Origin: Aurantiochytrium sp. KH105 | Lineage: Eukaryota > Sar > Bigyra > Thraustochytrida > Thraustochytriidae | Length of the DNA: 64,000 nt | Direction of reading: 5' to 3' | NCBI GenBank assembly: GCA_003116975.1 | Contig: BGKB01000169.1 | Coordinates: forward strand, 62,001 to 126,000 | Part shown: piece by piece, positions 26,414 through 35,766 of the stretch | Position numbering within the stretch: the first letter of the stretch is position 1 | Layout of the letters: each line of letters starts with the position of its first letter | Made by a program: the position numbers and the translations under genes | The notes under the pieces: generated by a model | The model's database searches: none | Seen by the model: only the letters and a program-made list of their open reading frames with translations | Told to the model about the DNA's origin: nothing

Positions 26414-27190
26414 ATGACGGGAGTCTTGGGTCTCAACTATGCTCCCCCCCTGCGGAAGTTTGCGCAGGACCCGACAGTAATCTTTACAAGCTTGGTCATC
26501 TTGACGCCGCTCGTGTACGCGACCTCGCTCGAAGCTGGGATACAATACATGACAACGCCCATGATGCTGGGATCCTTTGCGTTCTTGTACGGCGTGCTAC
26601 GTGTCACACACGCGAGCAAGTGTGTAGCACTTAGCGCACGAGACGAGCGCGTGGCCAACTGGTTTTTGATGAACGGTGTATACTTTAATCTTTTCCTTGA
26701 TGTCGTGTCGGGTCAATTCCAAATGATGGACGAAATGAGTCAGCAGTATCGTCTGGTGGAGCCACGATACGTAATGGGCGTCCAAGAAGACGGCGGTCAA
26801 AGCGTGTTCATGACCTCGATGCTGGAACTCTTTTTCCAAAGTCCCTTTTGTCTGCTTGCATACTATGGTTATCACAAGGGTCTGGCCAGTCGACGGATCT
26901 GCGAGTTCTTTGTCTGCGTGCTGCACATGACGGGCGTATGGTACTTTTACATTCCAGAGGTACTTGTCAGCTTTCGCCATCTTGGCGGCTGGCCTGCTTC
27001 ACTAGAAGAGGCTATTTCATTCGACCGTGTGCTTCACTTTTGGTTTGCCTTTTGGTTCTGCGGCATTTTGTGGCTCGTCGTGCCTTCCCAGATTGCGCAC
27101 ACGGCATGGAAGGAAATTTGCGAGCTCATTTCGTCCGTTGAGTATGCGCCGACCGTCACTGTGCCCAAAGTTGCGTCCAAGGCAGCATAA
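26414..27190 (+). CDS. EXPERA/emopamil-binding-protein-like membrane protein, copy B
   Basis: 258 residues and a clear tandem paralogue of copy A; well over half of positions match by eye, and the stretch 'RVANWFLMNGVYFNLFLDVV' is identical. It has the same helix order and the same substitutions at expected EBP catalytic positions (Asn for His, Asp for Glu, Gly for Asn). The start MTGVLGLNYAPPL corresponds to MFGLDHAPPL in copy A. It has a longer polar C-terminal tail (VTVPKVASKAA) with no dilysine ER signal. It probably resides in the ER or another internal membrane, by family analogy. The pair most likely arose by local duplication and has since diverged most at the ends. Confidence 0.82.
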   Translation: MTGVLGLNYAPPLRKFAQDPTVIFTSLVILTPLVYATSLEAGIQYMTTPMMLGSFAFLYGVLRVTHASKCVALSARDERVANWFLMNGVYFNLFLDVVSGQFQMMDEMSQQYRLVEPRYVMGVQEDGGQSVFMTSMLELFFQSPFCLLAYYGYHKGLASRRICEFFVCVLHMTGVWYFYIPEVLVSFRHLGGWPASLEEAISFDRVLHFWFAFWFCGILWLVVPSQIAHTAWKEICELISSVEYAPTVTVPKVASKAA

Positions 27191-27539
27191 TGCGCAGCGA
27201 TGGGCAGGAGGCAACAAATGGTTGTGCTTTTCTTTGATGTATTTCTTCGGTCCTCGCTCTGTCTCTCTCTCATTCTCTCTTCTCACACACATTGGAAAAA
27301 GAAGAAAAAGGAGATAGGATGTGTTTTCAATCAAGCAAGGTCATGCAAATCTTGAGTAAGACGGCGAAAAAGAAGCATAGATTATACTTTTTTGTTCTGA
27401 TCGTTTCATTTTTCGCTACAACAGGACGCTCCACCTTCTCGATTGCCACAATTTCCATTGATAAGTCTCTGTGTGCATGCATGCGCGGAGAAAGGAGTGT
27501 CGTCGTGAATTCAGCAGCCCGGCAGATGATGTCATTGAA
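27191..27539. other. Convergent intergenic region
   Basis: 349 bp between convergent stops. I see no gene or strong repeat. Confidence 0.5.
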
Positions 27540-30122
27540 TCAAATGGCTAGACCAGAGTGTGTATGCGCTGGCCGCAACGGCGCGGCACCGGGAGCAGAC
27601 GTGCCTATTCCCGTGAGCTCATCAGCCGATGTAGTGGTAGCCTCCACCTCCAGCACGTGGTCGTCGTCGCCGTCAACAGTGCCGAAATAGTCGCCTCGGC
27701 CATCGTCATCGTCATCATGGTTGCTAAGACGCGAGTAATTCCCGCCCGGCGTAGAAGGCGCTCCCGGCATGGCGGACATGAACTGCGCGCCCATGGGTGT
27801 GCAGCAACACATGTATGCGGCCCCAGCACACGCGGCGAGCATGAATAGGGTCGCAAAGGGTCCAGCGCCAAAGAGGCCGGAAGGCGTGCAGTTTGCACCG
27901 CTGTAGCCGGATGCACAGGTCTCACACTGATCGCCGGCGCGATTTGTCGGGCATGTGCAGGTCCCCGAGGTAAAATCGCAGGTACCGTAATGACACGCTG
28001 GGTCACAATCACGCTTGGGTACACAGGACGGGTAGCCGACGTAGCCCTGCGCGCAATAATTGCACCTCGCTCCGGCAAAGCCAAGGCGGCAAGAGCACTC
28101 GCCATTTGCGCCTGGCGAGCCGTGGCCGCAGCCGCCCGAGATTCGGTTCTGTGGAACCTGGCTTGCAGACGTAACCACGCTGAGATCCACACTGTTGCAT
28201 CGTGCTCCGTTTGCAATGATGGAAATCACATGCTCTGAGATCTCGGCGTGATCCGCGTTCTCAAAGCTCGAGGCGCAGGCCTCGGAAGGAATGTGACCCA
28301 CGTGGCAGCCCGCTTTGACAGCAGCCACACAGCCCTCATCCGTACCGCTCTTGTCCACGCACACGCACAAGTAGTGATCCACGGGCGAAACGCGGCCTGC
28401 CGGCGTGGAAATGAATTGACCCGGATGGTAACGCGGCTTCATTGGCGCATCGCAGCGGTCCCAAGACATGGAGTCGCCGACGCCGATGCAACCCTCTTCA
28501 GGAAAAGTTTCGCACCAGTCAAAGCCGCGTTCGCCGCCCGGGTCATTGCAGTTGTTGGGCAAGGTCATGATCTCACCATTCTGGGCTGTCCAGCTGTTTT
28601 TGCAATGGCACCCGCGATTTGTAAAGGTCATCGAGTCTGCCAGACCGCACTCGGCGCCATGATCGATGAGGTGCAAGACGTGTCGCGTGACACTCTGTCG
28701 GTAGTCAGCCTGGTGAGCGAGCTCGCAGTCGGTCTTGGGGATGTGACCCAGTTTGCAGGCCCGCTTGACGCCCTCAATACACAATTCGCTGCGATGGTCG
28801 TCCATGCACGGGCACAGGTAGTGGTCCGCGCGAGTCGGCTCGTGCCGCGAGTGTCTCTGCGAGGAATAGCATGGAGGCTTGGGGCAGGTGTCCGACGGGT
28901 GAACCTGAAGCTTTTGAGCACAGTTGGCGCCCCGATCGATCATGCGCATGATACGCTCGGCAATCTGCGCATGATTCTGCTCGTCAAAGGACTCAAAGCA
29001 CTCCGTCTCGGGAATGTGACCCACCATGCATGCGACGCGTACAGCGTCTTCGCACTGCTTGTCGAGTTTATTGACATCGCCTCCGTTGGAGAGGCACACG
29101 CAGAGGTAGTGATCCTCCGAGGTGACGACTTGCTGGCCGTGCAGCGCCTGCACAGGGAGCTTGGACTCCGCAAATTCCTCGCGAACCTCGTCTGCGGACA
29201 TGGAGCTGCAGCGTTCGCCGCGCTCGATAAGACCCACAATGCTCTTTGCAATCTCGTCGTGGTCACCATCCTCGAATGACTGCTTGCAGAGCTCGGAAGG
29301 AATGTGCCCGACTGTGCATGCGGCGCTCACGGCCCGCACACATTTGTCCTCATCGGCGTCAACGACGCAAATGCAAAGGTAATGGTCTTTTTCGGAGAGT
29401 CGCGAGTTCGCAAGGTCAGCCTTGTACTGCACGACGCCCTTTTGCGTGTTGTCCACGACCTGGGGAGAGGCGAACTGAACTTGAGGAGCAGAAGGAGCGG
29501 TTTGTTGCGAAGGCACATACGGGGTAGCTCCTTGAGGCACGCGCGGAGCGACGGGCACTTGTGGCGTGCTCGAAACTTGCGGCACGCTCTCCACGCGAGG
29601 AGTAGAAGGCGAAGCTCCTGCGCCGCCGCGGGGCAAGTTGGCACGCCGCAAATGCCACGTAGGCGCTGCGCCGCAGTCGGTGTATTTGAGAAACTGCGTT
29701 CCCTGCGCACCCGGGGAAAGGTACCCGGGCGCCAAGCAGAGTTGGGTTTTGGCGTTCATCATCTTGCCGTTTCCGAGAAACTGGATGGTCGTGCCTGTCG
29801 TTGGCGTTGCATGCGTCTGGACCTGGACAGCGCCAGCGTTGGTCGAAGCGTCTGTGAGGTCAAGATCCTTCACCATGAACTGGTTCGAGGTGGTGTAGTA
29901 CCAAACTTGGTCCGCGCTGCTCGAGAGGCAGGGTTCTGGGCGTAGCTCGAGGTTCGTCTGGTCGGCCATGAGGCTCAAACATACATTTCCATTTGCCGCG
30001 GCGCCCTCCATGCTTACGGTGACGCCGGAGGCAAAGTCTGGTGCCACTTGTACATTCGCGTCGGCGCGGACCGAGCCCGCGAGCAATGCTGTCGCGAGAA
30101 TGGCCAGCATTTTCGGCGCCAT
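27540..30122 (-). CDS. Type I membrane protein: ricin-B-like domain, four DHYLC/GHIP Cys-rich repeats, EGF-like repeats
   Basis: 860 residues. A signal peptide (1-20, MLAILATALLAGSVRA) precedes a ricin-B/beta-trefoil-like domain (25-160) and a Pro/Ser/Gln linker. Four copies of an about 60-residue domain lie at 246-305, 337-401, 433-492 and 582-642. Each starts DHYLC-x-C, has two mid Cys and the box V/L-GHIP, and ends G-A/E-x-C, giving six Cys. A Cys/Trp-rich insert (505-557: CHC..W, NNCNDPGG, DWC) resembling a kringle or fibronectin-II fragment sits between copies 3 and 4. Two laminin/EGF-like repeats follow (665-746), then a membrane helix (752-772) and an acidic cytosolic tail. I do not know the repeated domain. 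Surface adhesion or lectin-like recognition is a reasonable inference. The start at 30122 fits the signal peptide. Confidence 0.85.
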   Translation of the reverse strand: MAPKMLAILATALLAGSVRADANVQVAPDFASGVTVSMEGAAANGNVCLSLMADQTNLELRPEPCLSSSADQVWYYTTSNQFMVKDLDLTDASTNAGAVQVQTHATPTTGTTIQFLGNGKMMNAKTQLCLAPGYLSPGAQGTQFLKYTDCGAAPTWHLRRANLPRGGAGASPSTPRVESVPQVSSTPQVPVAPRVPQGATPYVPSQQTAPSAPQVQFASPQVVDNTQKGVVQYKADLANSRLSEKDHYLCICVVDADEDKCVRAVSAACTVGHIPSELCKQSFEDGDHDEIAKSIVGLIERGERCSSMSADEVREEFAESKLPVQALHGQQVVTSEDHYLCVCLSNGGDVNKLDKQCEDAVRVACMVGHIPETECFESFDEQNHAQIAERIMRMIDRGANCAQKLQVHPSDTCPKPPCYSSQRHSRHEPTRADHYLCPCMDDHRSELCIEGVKRACKLGHIPKTDCELAHQADYRQSVTRHVLHLIDHGAECGLADSMTFTNRGCHCKNSWTAQNGEIMTLPNNCNDPGGERGFDWCETFPEEGCIGVGDSMSWDRCDAPMKPRYHPGQFISTPAGRVSPVDHYLCVCVDKSGTDEGCVAAVKAGCHVGHIPSEACASSFENADHAEISEHVISIIANGARCNSVDLSVVTSASQVPQNRISGGCGHGSPGANGECSCRLGFAGARCNYCAQGYVGYPSCVPKRDCDPACHYGTCDFTSGTCTCPTNRAGDQCETCASGYSGANCTPSGLFGAGPFATLFMLAACAGAAYMCCCTPMGAQFMSAMPGAPSTPGGNYSRLSNHDDDDDGRGDYFGTVDGDDDHVLEVEATTTSADELTGIGTSAPGAAPLRPAHTHSGLAI

Positions 30123-31463
30123 GGTGGCTCGGTGTCTTGGGTTAGTGTCGTCGCCGCGTCGTCTTGCGGCTCCTTTCGCCGTTTGCGCGTACGCGCGCAC
30201 GTCTGCTCCGCTCGTTCGTCCGTTTGCTTCTTCACGAGGCCACGCGCACGCTCGCCCAGCCCACCTTGACGGCCGGCAGACTGATCAATGTAGTAACCAA
30301 CCCAACACGCGTGTCTCCGAACGATCCCGACGGCAGGCAGTACCGTCCCGTACGCGCACAGGGGTCGGGACGTTTGCAGCGATCGCGCCGCGGCTTCCGT
30401 CTGCCCTGCGCCGCGCGAGTCTCCGTCCCGCGCTGCCAGGATGTCCTTCCTGCCTCCGGATTTGGGTTTTTACGAGGTTCAAGTCGCGCCCGCTTCTCCT
30501 CCTTTCTGCCAGAGCTGCGACAATCGAAGAGAGCTCCTCCTGGCCTGTACCAGACCCGGCGCCGGCCTCACCCTCATCCGTTCCCCTGTCCTCGCGTCTT
30601 GTGTCACTTCATAGCCCTATTTTCCATCCTACCGTACTAAGTAGCACTTCTAGGTCCATTCTATTGCACACAATACGGAGTCTGGTACGCGCTACAAACA
30701 TCGTCCGGATCTTCGACCATGGTAAGTGGCGATGTTCCCCGAATTCTCTCTCTTCCCTCCGTTCCCCATTTCCAGCGGGGCAAAGGTGTGCACCCGTTCT
30801 TCCCTTGTTCTGTTCTTTCGTTACTTTCACTTTTTTTCTTTTTTTTTACTATCTATTTTTGCAACTTTAACTCTCTCCCACGTTCGGTCTTCGTGTCGCG
30901 TCCCCGCCTCGGCCTGGCTCGGCTTGGACTCGCTGCGTCGCTGTCGGCTCTCGGGCCCTCCGGCTCTCGCTCCCTCGCTGGCGCGGCCGCGCGCCGCAGC
31001 GCCGTGCCGCGGGGCCGGCGGCGCAGGCGGACCTTCTGCTGCGGCCGAGGGAGGGAGGGAGGGAGGGAGGGAGGGAGGGAGGGAAAGCAAGCAAGAAGGG
31101 AAAGAGAAAGGAAGAACTGGAAAGAAGGAGGGAAGAAAATCTTTGACGAAAGGAGAAAGAAACGCCGGATCTTCGGGGCCGCCGGGGCTCGCCACGTGCC
31201 CCCCGGAAGGCCGCGCGGCGCCGGCACTGCGTGGGCGGCGCGGGGGCGGCCGGGGAGTCCTCGGGGGTGTGCAAGGCGAGACTCGAAGAGGGAGAGAGGG
31301 AGAGGGAGAGGGAGAGGGAGAGAGAGGTCCAGCCTGTTCTGCTGCTGGAGATCGATCGCCTCCCGGAGTCCGTCGCGACGCAGAAGCGAAACGTGGGAGG
31401 AGCAGAAGACGCGGGAGGAGAGAAGCAGACGCAGGAGCAGGAGCAGGAGCAGGAGCAGGAACG
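30123..31463. promoter_or_regulatory. Divergent region and long C-CAP leader
   Basis: About 1.34 kb between divergent starts. A strong splice-donor match (ATG then GTAAGT) occurs at 30719-30727, followed by a pyrimidine-rich tract (30795-30890). Purine tracts follow: (GGGA)n at 31047-31084, (GGGAGA)n at 31289-31327 and (GCAGGA)n at 31430-31460. Much of this may be the transcribed, possibly spliced, 5' leader of the C-CAP gene. Confidence 0.45.
31047..31084. repeat. (GGGA)n microsatellite
   Basis: About nine GGGA units in the C-CAP upstream region. Confidence 0.8.
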
Positions 31464-31961
31464 ATGAACGCGGCCAACATTGTGTCGATTGAGAATGAGG
31501 AGAGCGGCACCGTGGAGGTGGACTCGATGCGCAAGAGCGTCTCGGTGTACAAGTGCGGCGGCGACAAGGGAAAGTACGGCAAGGTCGAGGTCAAGGGCAA
31601 GTGCAACTCGGTGCAGGTGGACAACTGCACGCTGCTGGAGCTCTACGTGGACTCGGTGATGTCCACCGTCGAGGTCTCGAACTGCAAGCGCGTCAAGATC
31701 ATCATGAAGCCCGGCGCGCGCCTCAACTCGGTCGCCATCGACAAGACGGACGGCTGCCACATCTACATGAGCAAGGAAACGCAGGAGAACACCGACTTTC
31801 AGGTCATTGCGGCCAAGAGCTCCGAGATGAACCTCAACTTTGAGAGCGCTGACGGCGAGATGTACGAGAAGCCTCTCCCGGAGCAGTTTGTCTACACGCT
31901 CGACCTCACGGGCGATCAGCCTGCCATTACCTCCAAGGTCTCCGACCTCTACAGCAGCTAA
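31464..31961 (+). CDS. CAP: C-CAP: adenylyl-cyclase-associated protein, C-terminal domain only
   Basis: 165 residues. It consists only of the beta-helical CARP/C-CAP domain that binds ADP-G-actin and recharges it with ATP. Diagnostic strands include SVYKC (27-31), 'CNSVQVDNCTLLELYVDSVM', 'STVEVSNCKRVKI', 'AIDKTDGCHIYMSKE' and 'AAKSSEMNLNF', and the end matches full CAPs (PLPEQF...). The N-terminal helical-folded domain and Pro/WH2 regions of animal, plant and fungal CAPs are missing, as in the short CAPs of apicomplexans. The ATG at 31464 gives a complete domain. The frame is open far upstream, but that part is low-complexity Arg/Gly/Glu. An upstream intron is possible (see findings). Confidence 0.92.
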   Translation: MNAANIVSIENEESGTVEVDSMRKSVSVYKCGGDKGKYGKVEVKGKCNSVQVDNCTLLELYVDSVMSTVEVSNCKRVKIIMKPGARLNSVAIDKTDGCHIYMSKETQENTDFQVIAAKSSEMNLNFESADGEMYEKPLPEQFVYTLDLTGDQPAITSKVSDLYSS

Positions 31962-32697
31962 ACTTCGGCCACCATCGTGAGCCGGACAGTCGCATGCGCG
32001 ACTGGCATACCCGTCTGCTGATAAAGGTGCTTTTTCACTTCCAAGCGAGCACGCAAGGAAAAGTGAAAGACGATGAGAAGGGATACAGGTTTCTTGATCT
32101 TCTGGTCTCGGCCTTGATCTTTTTCGGTCTCCGCCTCTGTCCCGGACGCCGATCATGTGCTGTTGACAACGATGATGACGATGATGATCACGATGCAATT
32201 CAGAAAAATACACAATTCGAAAATCAAAGTTGTTCTTACTCTAATATAATGTGTTTCCTGCGCTCTCAAGAGTACTCGCTGTCTCTGAGCATCTGCTATC
32301 GCTAGCGCTCACGTCCATTTCCTCCTCTCTTTTTCTCTTGCACGTTTCACGTCTCTGCGGGCCGGCAATTTGCGTCATCATGTTGAAGCTGCCTCCAAAA
32401 ATCCGCCGATCAAACAAGCTCTCAGTTAGCAATTAGAGAAGCCTGTGACCAATTTAACTGCTCTGATGTTCGCCAAGAAGCGGAGTTCCTCTCACGTATA
32501 GTCGAATCGAAACTTCCTCTCTTCGATTATTTCCATTTACACATCAACATTCTCTCAATAAAAATGCGAAGCATGAGGTGATTGGGGCCACCAAGTTGAT
32601 CGATGCCGAGAATTTTAGCGCGTCGATGGAAATTTTGTTCTCAGTATCTGTCGCAGTCGACAGCAATCGTAATGGTTTTTTTGAGGGTTCTGTAAGA
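31962..32697. other. Convergent intergenic region
   Basis: 736 bp of lower GC between C-CAP and the FAM161-like gene. A short GAT/GAC run lies at about 32168-32192. I see no gene. Confidence 0.45.
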
Positions 32698-34905
32698 TCA
32701 GATTTGCTCCTGGACGATCGTCTCTCGGACAAGATCCATCTCGTCCTGCGAAAGCGCAGCGCTGGTACTCTTTCCACCATCCGCGGCATACAAGGTTGCT
32801 GCAACTCGCGCAAGAGCGGCCTGCTTGCGTGTCTGGAGTCTCTGGCGCTCGCCATGCTGTTCGATGAGCGCAGCACGGTCAGGTCGAGGATTGCTCATTT
32901 TTTCCCGCAGCTCTCGACGGCGCTCCCGCCACACCAACCGGTCCTGCTTGGCACGCTCGCGTGCTTTCACGGCGGCATCTTCGAGACTCGTGTAGGCTGT
33001 CGAGGCGCGTCGCTGTTCCTCGGCGTCCTGGACCATTGCGCGAATGACAGATGAACGTTTCCGCTGCCGATCGGCAAGAGATGCTCGTCGCTTTGCTTGT
33101 CGCTCCTGGTCGGCCTTGGCTTTGGCCTTGGCCTCTGCACAGCTGCGAAGTCGCATTTCCTGCGACTTTGTCATGTTCACTGTGGTAGGTCTCCGGGCTG
33201 CTTCCGACTGCACGCGGCGGACCAAGGAAGCCATGCGCTGTTTTTCCTGGACCCGTGCGGCCTCGGCAGCTGCTTGCTTGGCCTCTGCGCGCGCCTTGCG
33301 CCGCTCCTTTCGTGCCTCAGCGTCTTTGCTGAACATGCTCCAATGGTCAACGCTGGGCTGCGTTGGTTTGTGCTTTTGTTTTGCCTGTGCCAAGGTGCGA
33401 ATCCACCGCTCCTTGGACGCAGCAAAGTCGGGGACGCGCGTGTTGACCTGTGGCTGAAAGGTGCATTCAAGGGGCGCAGCGGGTCTCTCGTCTGCGCCAT
33501 TCTGTGACGCTCGTGCACGCTGGCGCTCATGGAGCTCCATGCGCTGCGGGAGCCGACTATCCCGCAGGAGCTGCTGCGCGCGACGATCGCAGCGAGCACG
33601 GCGATGACGGTCCTCTTCGATTTGGCGCTCCTTGAGGGACATGTGTTCACGAGTTGTGCGTTCAAAATCTTTGCGAGGTGACTGCTTTAAATTGTTGGCG
33701 TCGGCGCTATGGCGACGAGCTTGCTCTTGCTTTCTGCGATTCTCGTTTTGCTCCTTTTGCCGGCTTTGCAAGGCCTTGGTGGCGCGTTCGAGCCTTGCGA
33801 AGGGCTTGACCTCGTCCTGAAGTCTGGCTTGACGATCAAGTTTACGTGCGAGCGAGCGGGCTTCGGTTTGCTCGCGAGTTTCCTCGTATTTGGGCATTAG
33901 CGTTGACACCGGGATGGGCCGAGCCTTGAAGCGAACCTTTGTGTGCGCAAGCTCCTCTTCCTCGCGCGCTCTGCGTTCCTCTTCGTACTCGCGTAGCCTG
34001 CGTTCGCGTCGCTCGCTGGATCGTCCGCTCGAAATGGTCGAGCTTGTTGAGACGGTGCGTGTCTGCCTCCACCGTTTCCTCATTGTCGTCGTAAGGACCC
34101 ACGAGTCTGCATCGTCGCCGTCTCTTGCTTGCTGTTTCTCTTCGATAATGTCATAGTCCTGCTTGCCTTCCCTTTCATTCGCAGAGACCTCGCTGTCTTC
34201 GTCCTCGCTATCGACCCACGCGGGTCTTGCAAGCTTCTTTTGGCGACGAGCGCGTGCGGACCGGGCGGCCAAGAAGGCCCTGTTTTCAGCTTCGAGTTTT
34301 TCGCGTCGCAAGCGAGCAATCTCCTTGTTTTTTTCGGCAAGATCACTTTCAAGGGCCTCTATGCTCGCTATTACAACTTCCTGTCTTTGACGCGTGTCCA
34401 TGCGGCTTGCTCGACGCTGTTCCGCTTGTAGTCGCCTGGCAAACGCAGTCACGGATGCCTCAGAGTTCGAGGACGCACAAGACGCCTCGTCGTCGAAGAA
34501 GTTGGAGTCGTTCAAGGACGATGCTGAGGACGACGGCGATGAAGACGATAGCGATGATGATGATGGCGATGATGGGTAATAAAGTGGGGCTGCCACGGAC
34601 GCACGATGGCTCACGCTCGGGCTCGATGCCGAAAAGGCTGCAGACGGTTGCGCTACATGAGTGCGAAACCTTTCATTGCTGGCCTGAATAGGGTTTGCGA
34701 CAACCTCGAGGGTCGTTGGCGCTGTCTTACAAGGAGTGGCGCGCGACTGCTCGACTGGTCGGGATGAGCGCCGCAAAAGGATGGCGCGCGAGGCCTTTTC
34801 ACTCTCAATGCGCGCTTGCGCGCGACCTTTTTCGTCAAGTAAATGACTGTATCCTTGATTACTCCCTTGCGAGCGCACGGTCACGAGGTCCTGAAGGTGC
34901 TGCAT
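32698..34905 (-). CDS. FAM161-like coiled-coil protein (probable ciliary/centriolar)
   Basis: 735 residues, mostly charged helix. A Ser-rich disordered part with a poly-Ser stretch lies at 95-130, and a coiled coil at 180-225 (SDLAEKNKEIARLRREKLEAE). The family-like core has KVRFKARPIP (323-332) with a following 'YEETREQTEARS', then 'LLRDSRLPQRMELHE' (446-460) and 'FQPQVNTRVPDF' (483-494). That order (F-x-A-x-P-x-P, LL-x-x-S-x-LP-x-RM, F-x-P-x-V/I...VPDF) is what I know from FAM161A/B proteins, microtubule-binding components of the ciliary base and the centriole inner scaffold. A basic Arg/Ala-rich coiled coil fills 500-690. The match is by motif only; an unrelated coiled-coil protein is possible but less likely. 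Confidence 0.65.
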   Translation of the reverse strand: MQHLQDLVTVRSQGSNQGYSHLLDEKGRAQARIESEKASRAILLRRSSRPVEQSRATPCKTAPTTLEVVANPIQASNERFRTHVAQPSAAFSASSPSVSHRASVAAPLYYPSSPSSSSLSSSSPSSSASSLNDSNFFDDEASCASSNSEASVTAFARRLQAEQRRASRMDTRQRQEVVIASIEALESDLAEKNKEIARLRREKLEAENRAFLAARSARARRQKKLARPAWVDSEDEDSEVSANEREGKQDYDIIEEKQQARDGDDADSWVLTTTMRKRWRQTRTVSTSSTISSGRSSERRERRLREYEEERRAREEEELAHTKVRFKARPIPVSTLMPKYEETREQTEARSLARKLDRQARLQDEVKPFARLERATKALQSRQKEQNENRRKQEQARRHSADANNLKQSPRKDFERTTREHMSLKERQIEEDRHRRARCDRRAQQLLRDSRLPQRMELHERQRARASQNGADERPAAPLECTFQPQVNTRVPDFAASKERWIRTLAQAKQKHKPTQPSVDHWSMFSKDAEARKERRKARAEAKQAAAEAARVQEKQRMASLVRRVQSEAARRPTTVNMTKSQEMRLRSCAEAKAKAKADQERQAKRRASLADRQRKRSSVIRAMVQDAEEQRRASTAYTSLEDAAVKARERAKQDRLVWRERRRELREKMSNPRPDRAALIEQHGERQRLQTRKQAALARVAATLYAADGGKSTSAALSQDEMDLVRETIVQEQI

Positions 34906-35766
34906 GCTCTGGTTGTTTTATGCGCTTCCTTCTCTTCCGGTTTATCTGCGCTGCGGCGGAGGCCTCCTCAGGGTGTTTGAGCAAGCTTGCCATGCACTGA
35001 TTCTTCTCGATCAGGACGCTGCTGCTAACGTTCTTGCGCGTCTGCATCAGTTGGGAGCAAGTGTGTTTGAAGAAGCAAGAGGCAACAGCATAAAAAGCTG
35101 GGCCGTGTTTGGGCCTGGGCCCGGGGGCAGGAACCACCCAACGGATATGTTGTCATCACGTTTTTACCTGGCGGGGTGTATGCAAGCGGCTGAGAAGGAT
35201 GGGTGAGTCAAACAAGTGGGTGTCTGTCTGTTTGATGTTTGGGTTGGGGTGGGTTCGAAACGCACCTGTGAGCGAGCAAGTCTGGCTTATGTAAATGAAA
35301 GGTATGCAAGATCGAAAATGAACTGGTCATGAATGTGAACTCGGCCAGGGGGGGATCTGTTGATATGGTAGGCTAGGTGCCATCGATCGCTGAAGGGGCG
35401 CGAAGATTTTGTTTTGCATTGCAGGCGTGGAAACATCGTTTCGAGAGTGTGTTAGAGTGCGAGGCAAGGTCGGGACCTCGTACCAGTCAAAAAAAAGAAG
35501 GAGGGAGGGAAACGATGAATGCTCGCCGGACCATACAAAGTGCCGGGCAAAACAGAATAACTCGCCAGTAGATTGACAAGGAGGCTCGGGCTGAAGTGGG
35601 TCTCAAAAACCGTGAAATAAAAAACGGCGCAGACCTTTTACCCGTGAGCTCTCTCTTGTTGCAATGAACGAAACGACGCACGCCGACGGAAATGGGGAAA
35701 AGGAGGGCATGAAGAGAGAGGGAGAGAGAGAGAGAGAGGGGTGAAAAGAACGGGAAGGGAGGCCAA
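34906..35766. other. Intergenic region upstream of the FAM161-like gene
   Basis: 861 bp between two minus-strand genes. A (GA)n tract lies at 35712-35738 close to the HMG-REC stop. A 100-codon plus-strand frame (34904-35206) shows no domain and I do not support it. Confidence 0.45.

Noticed and set aside
30726..31463. 246-codon extension upstream of C-CAP
   Set aside because: Low-complexity Gly/Arg/Glu encoded by purine microsatellites; the domain is complete from 31464.
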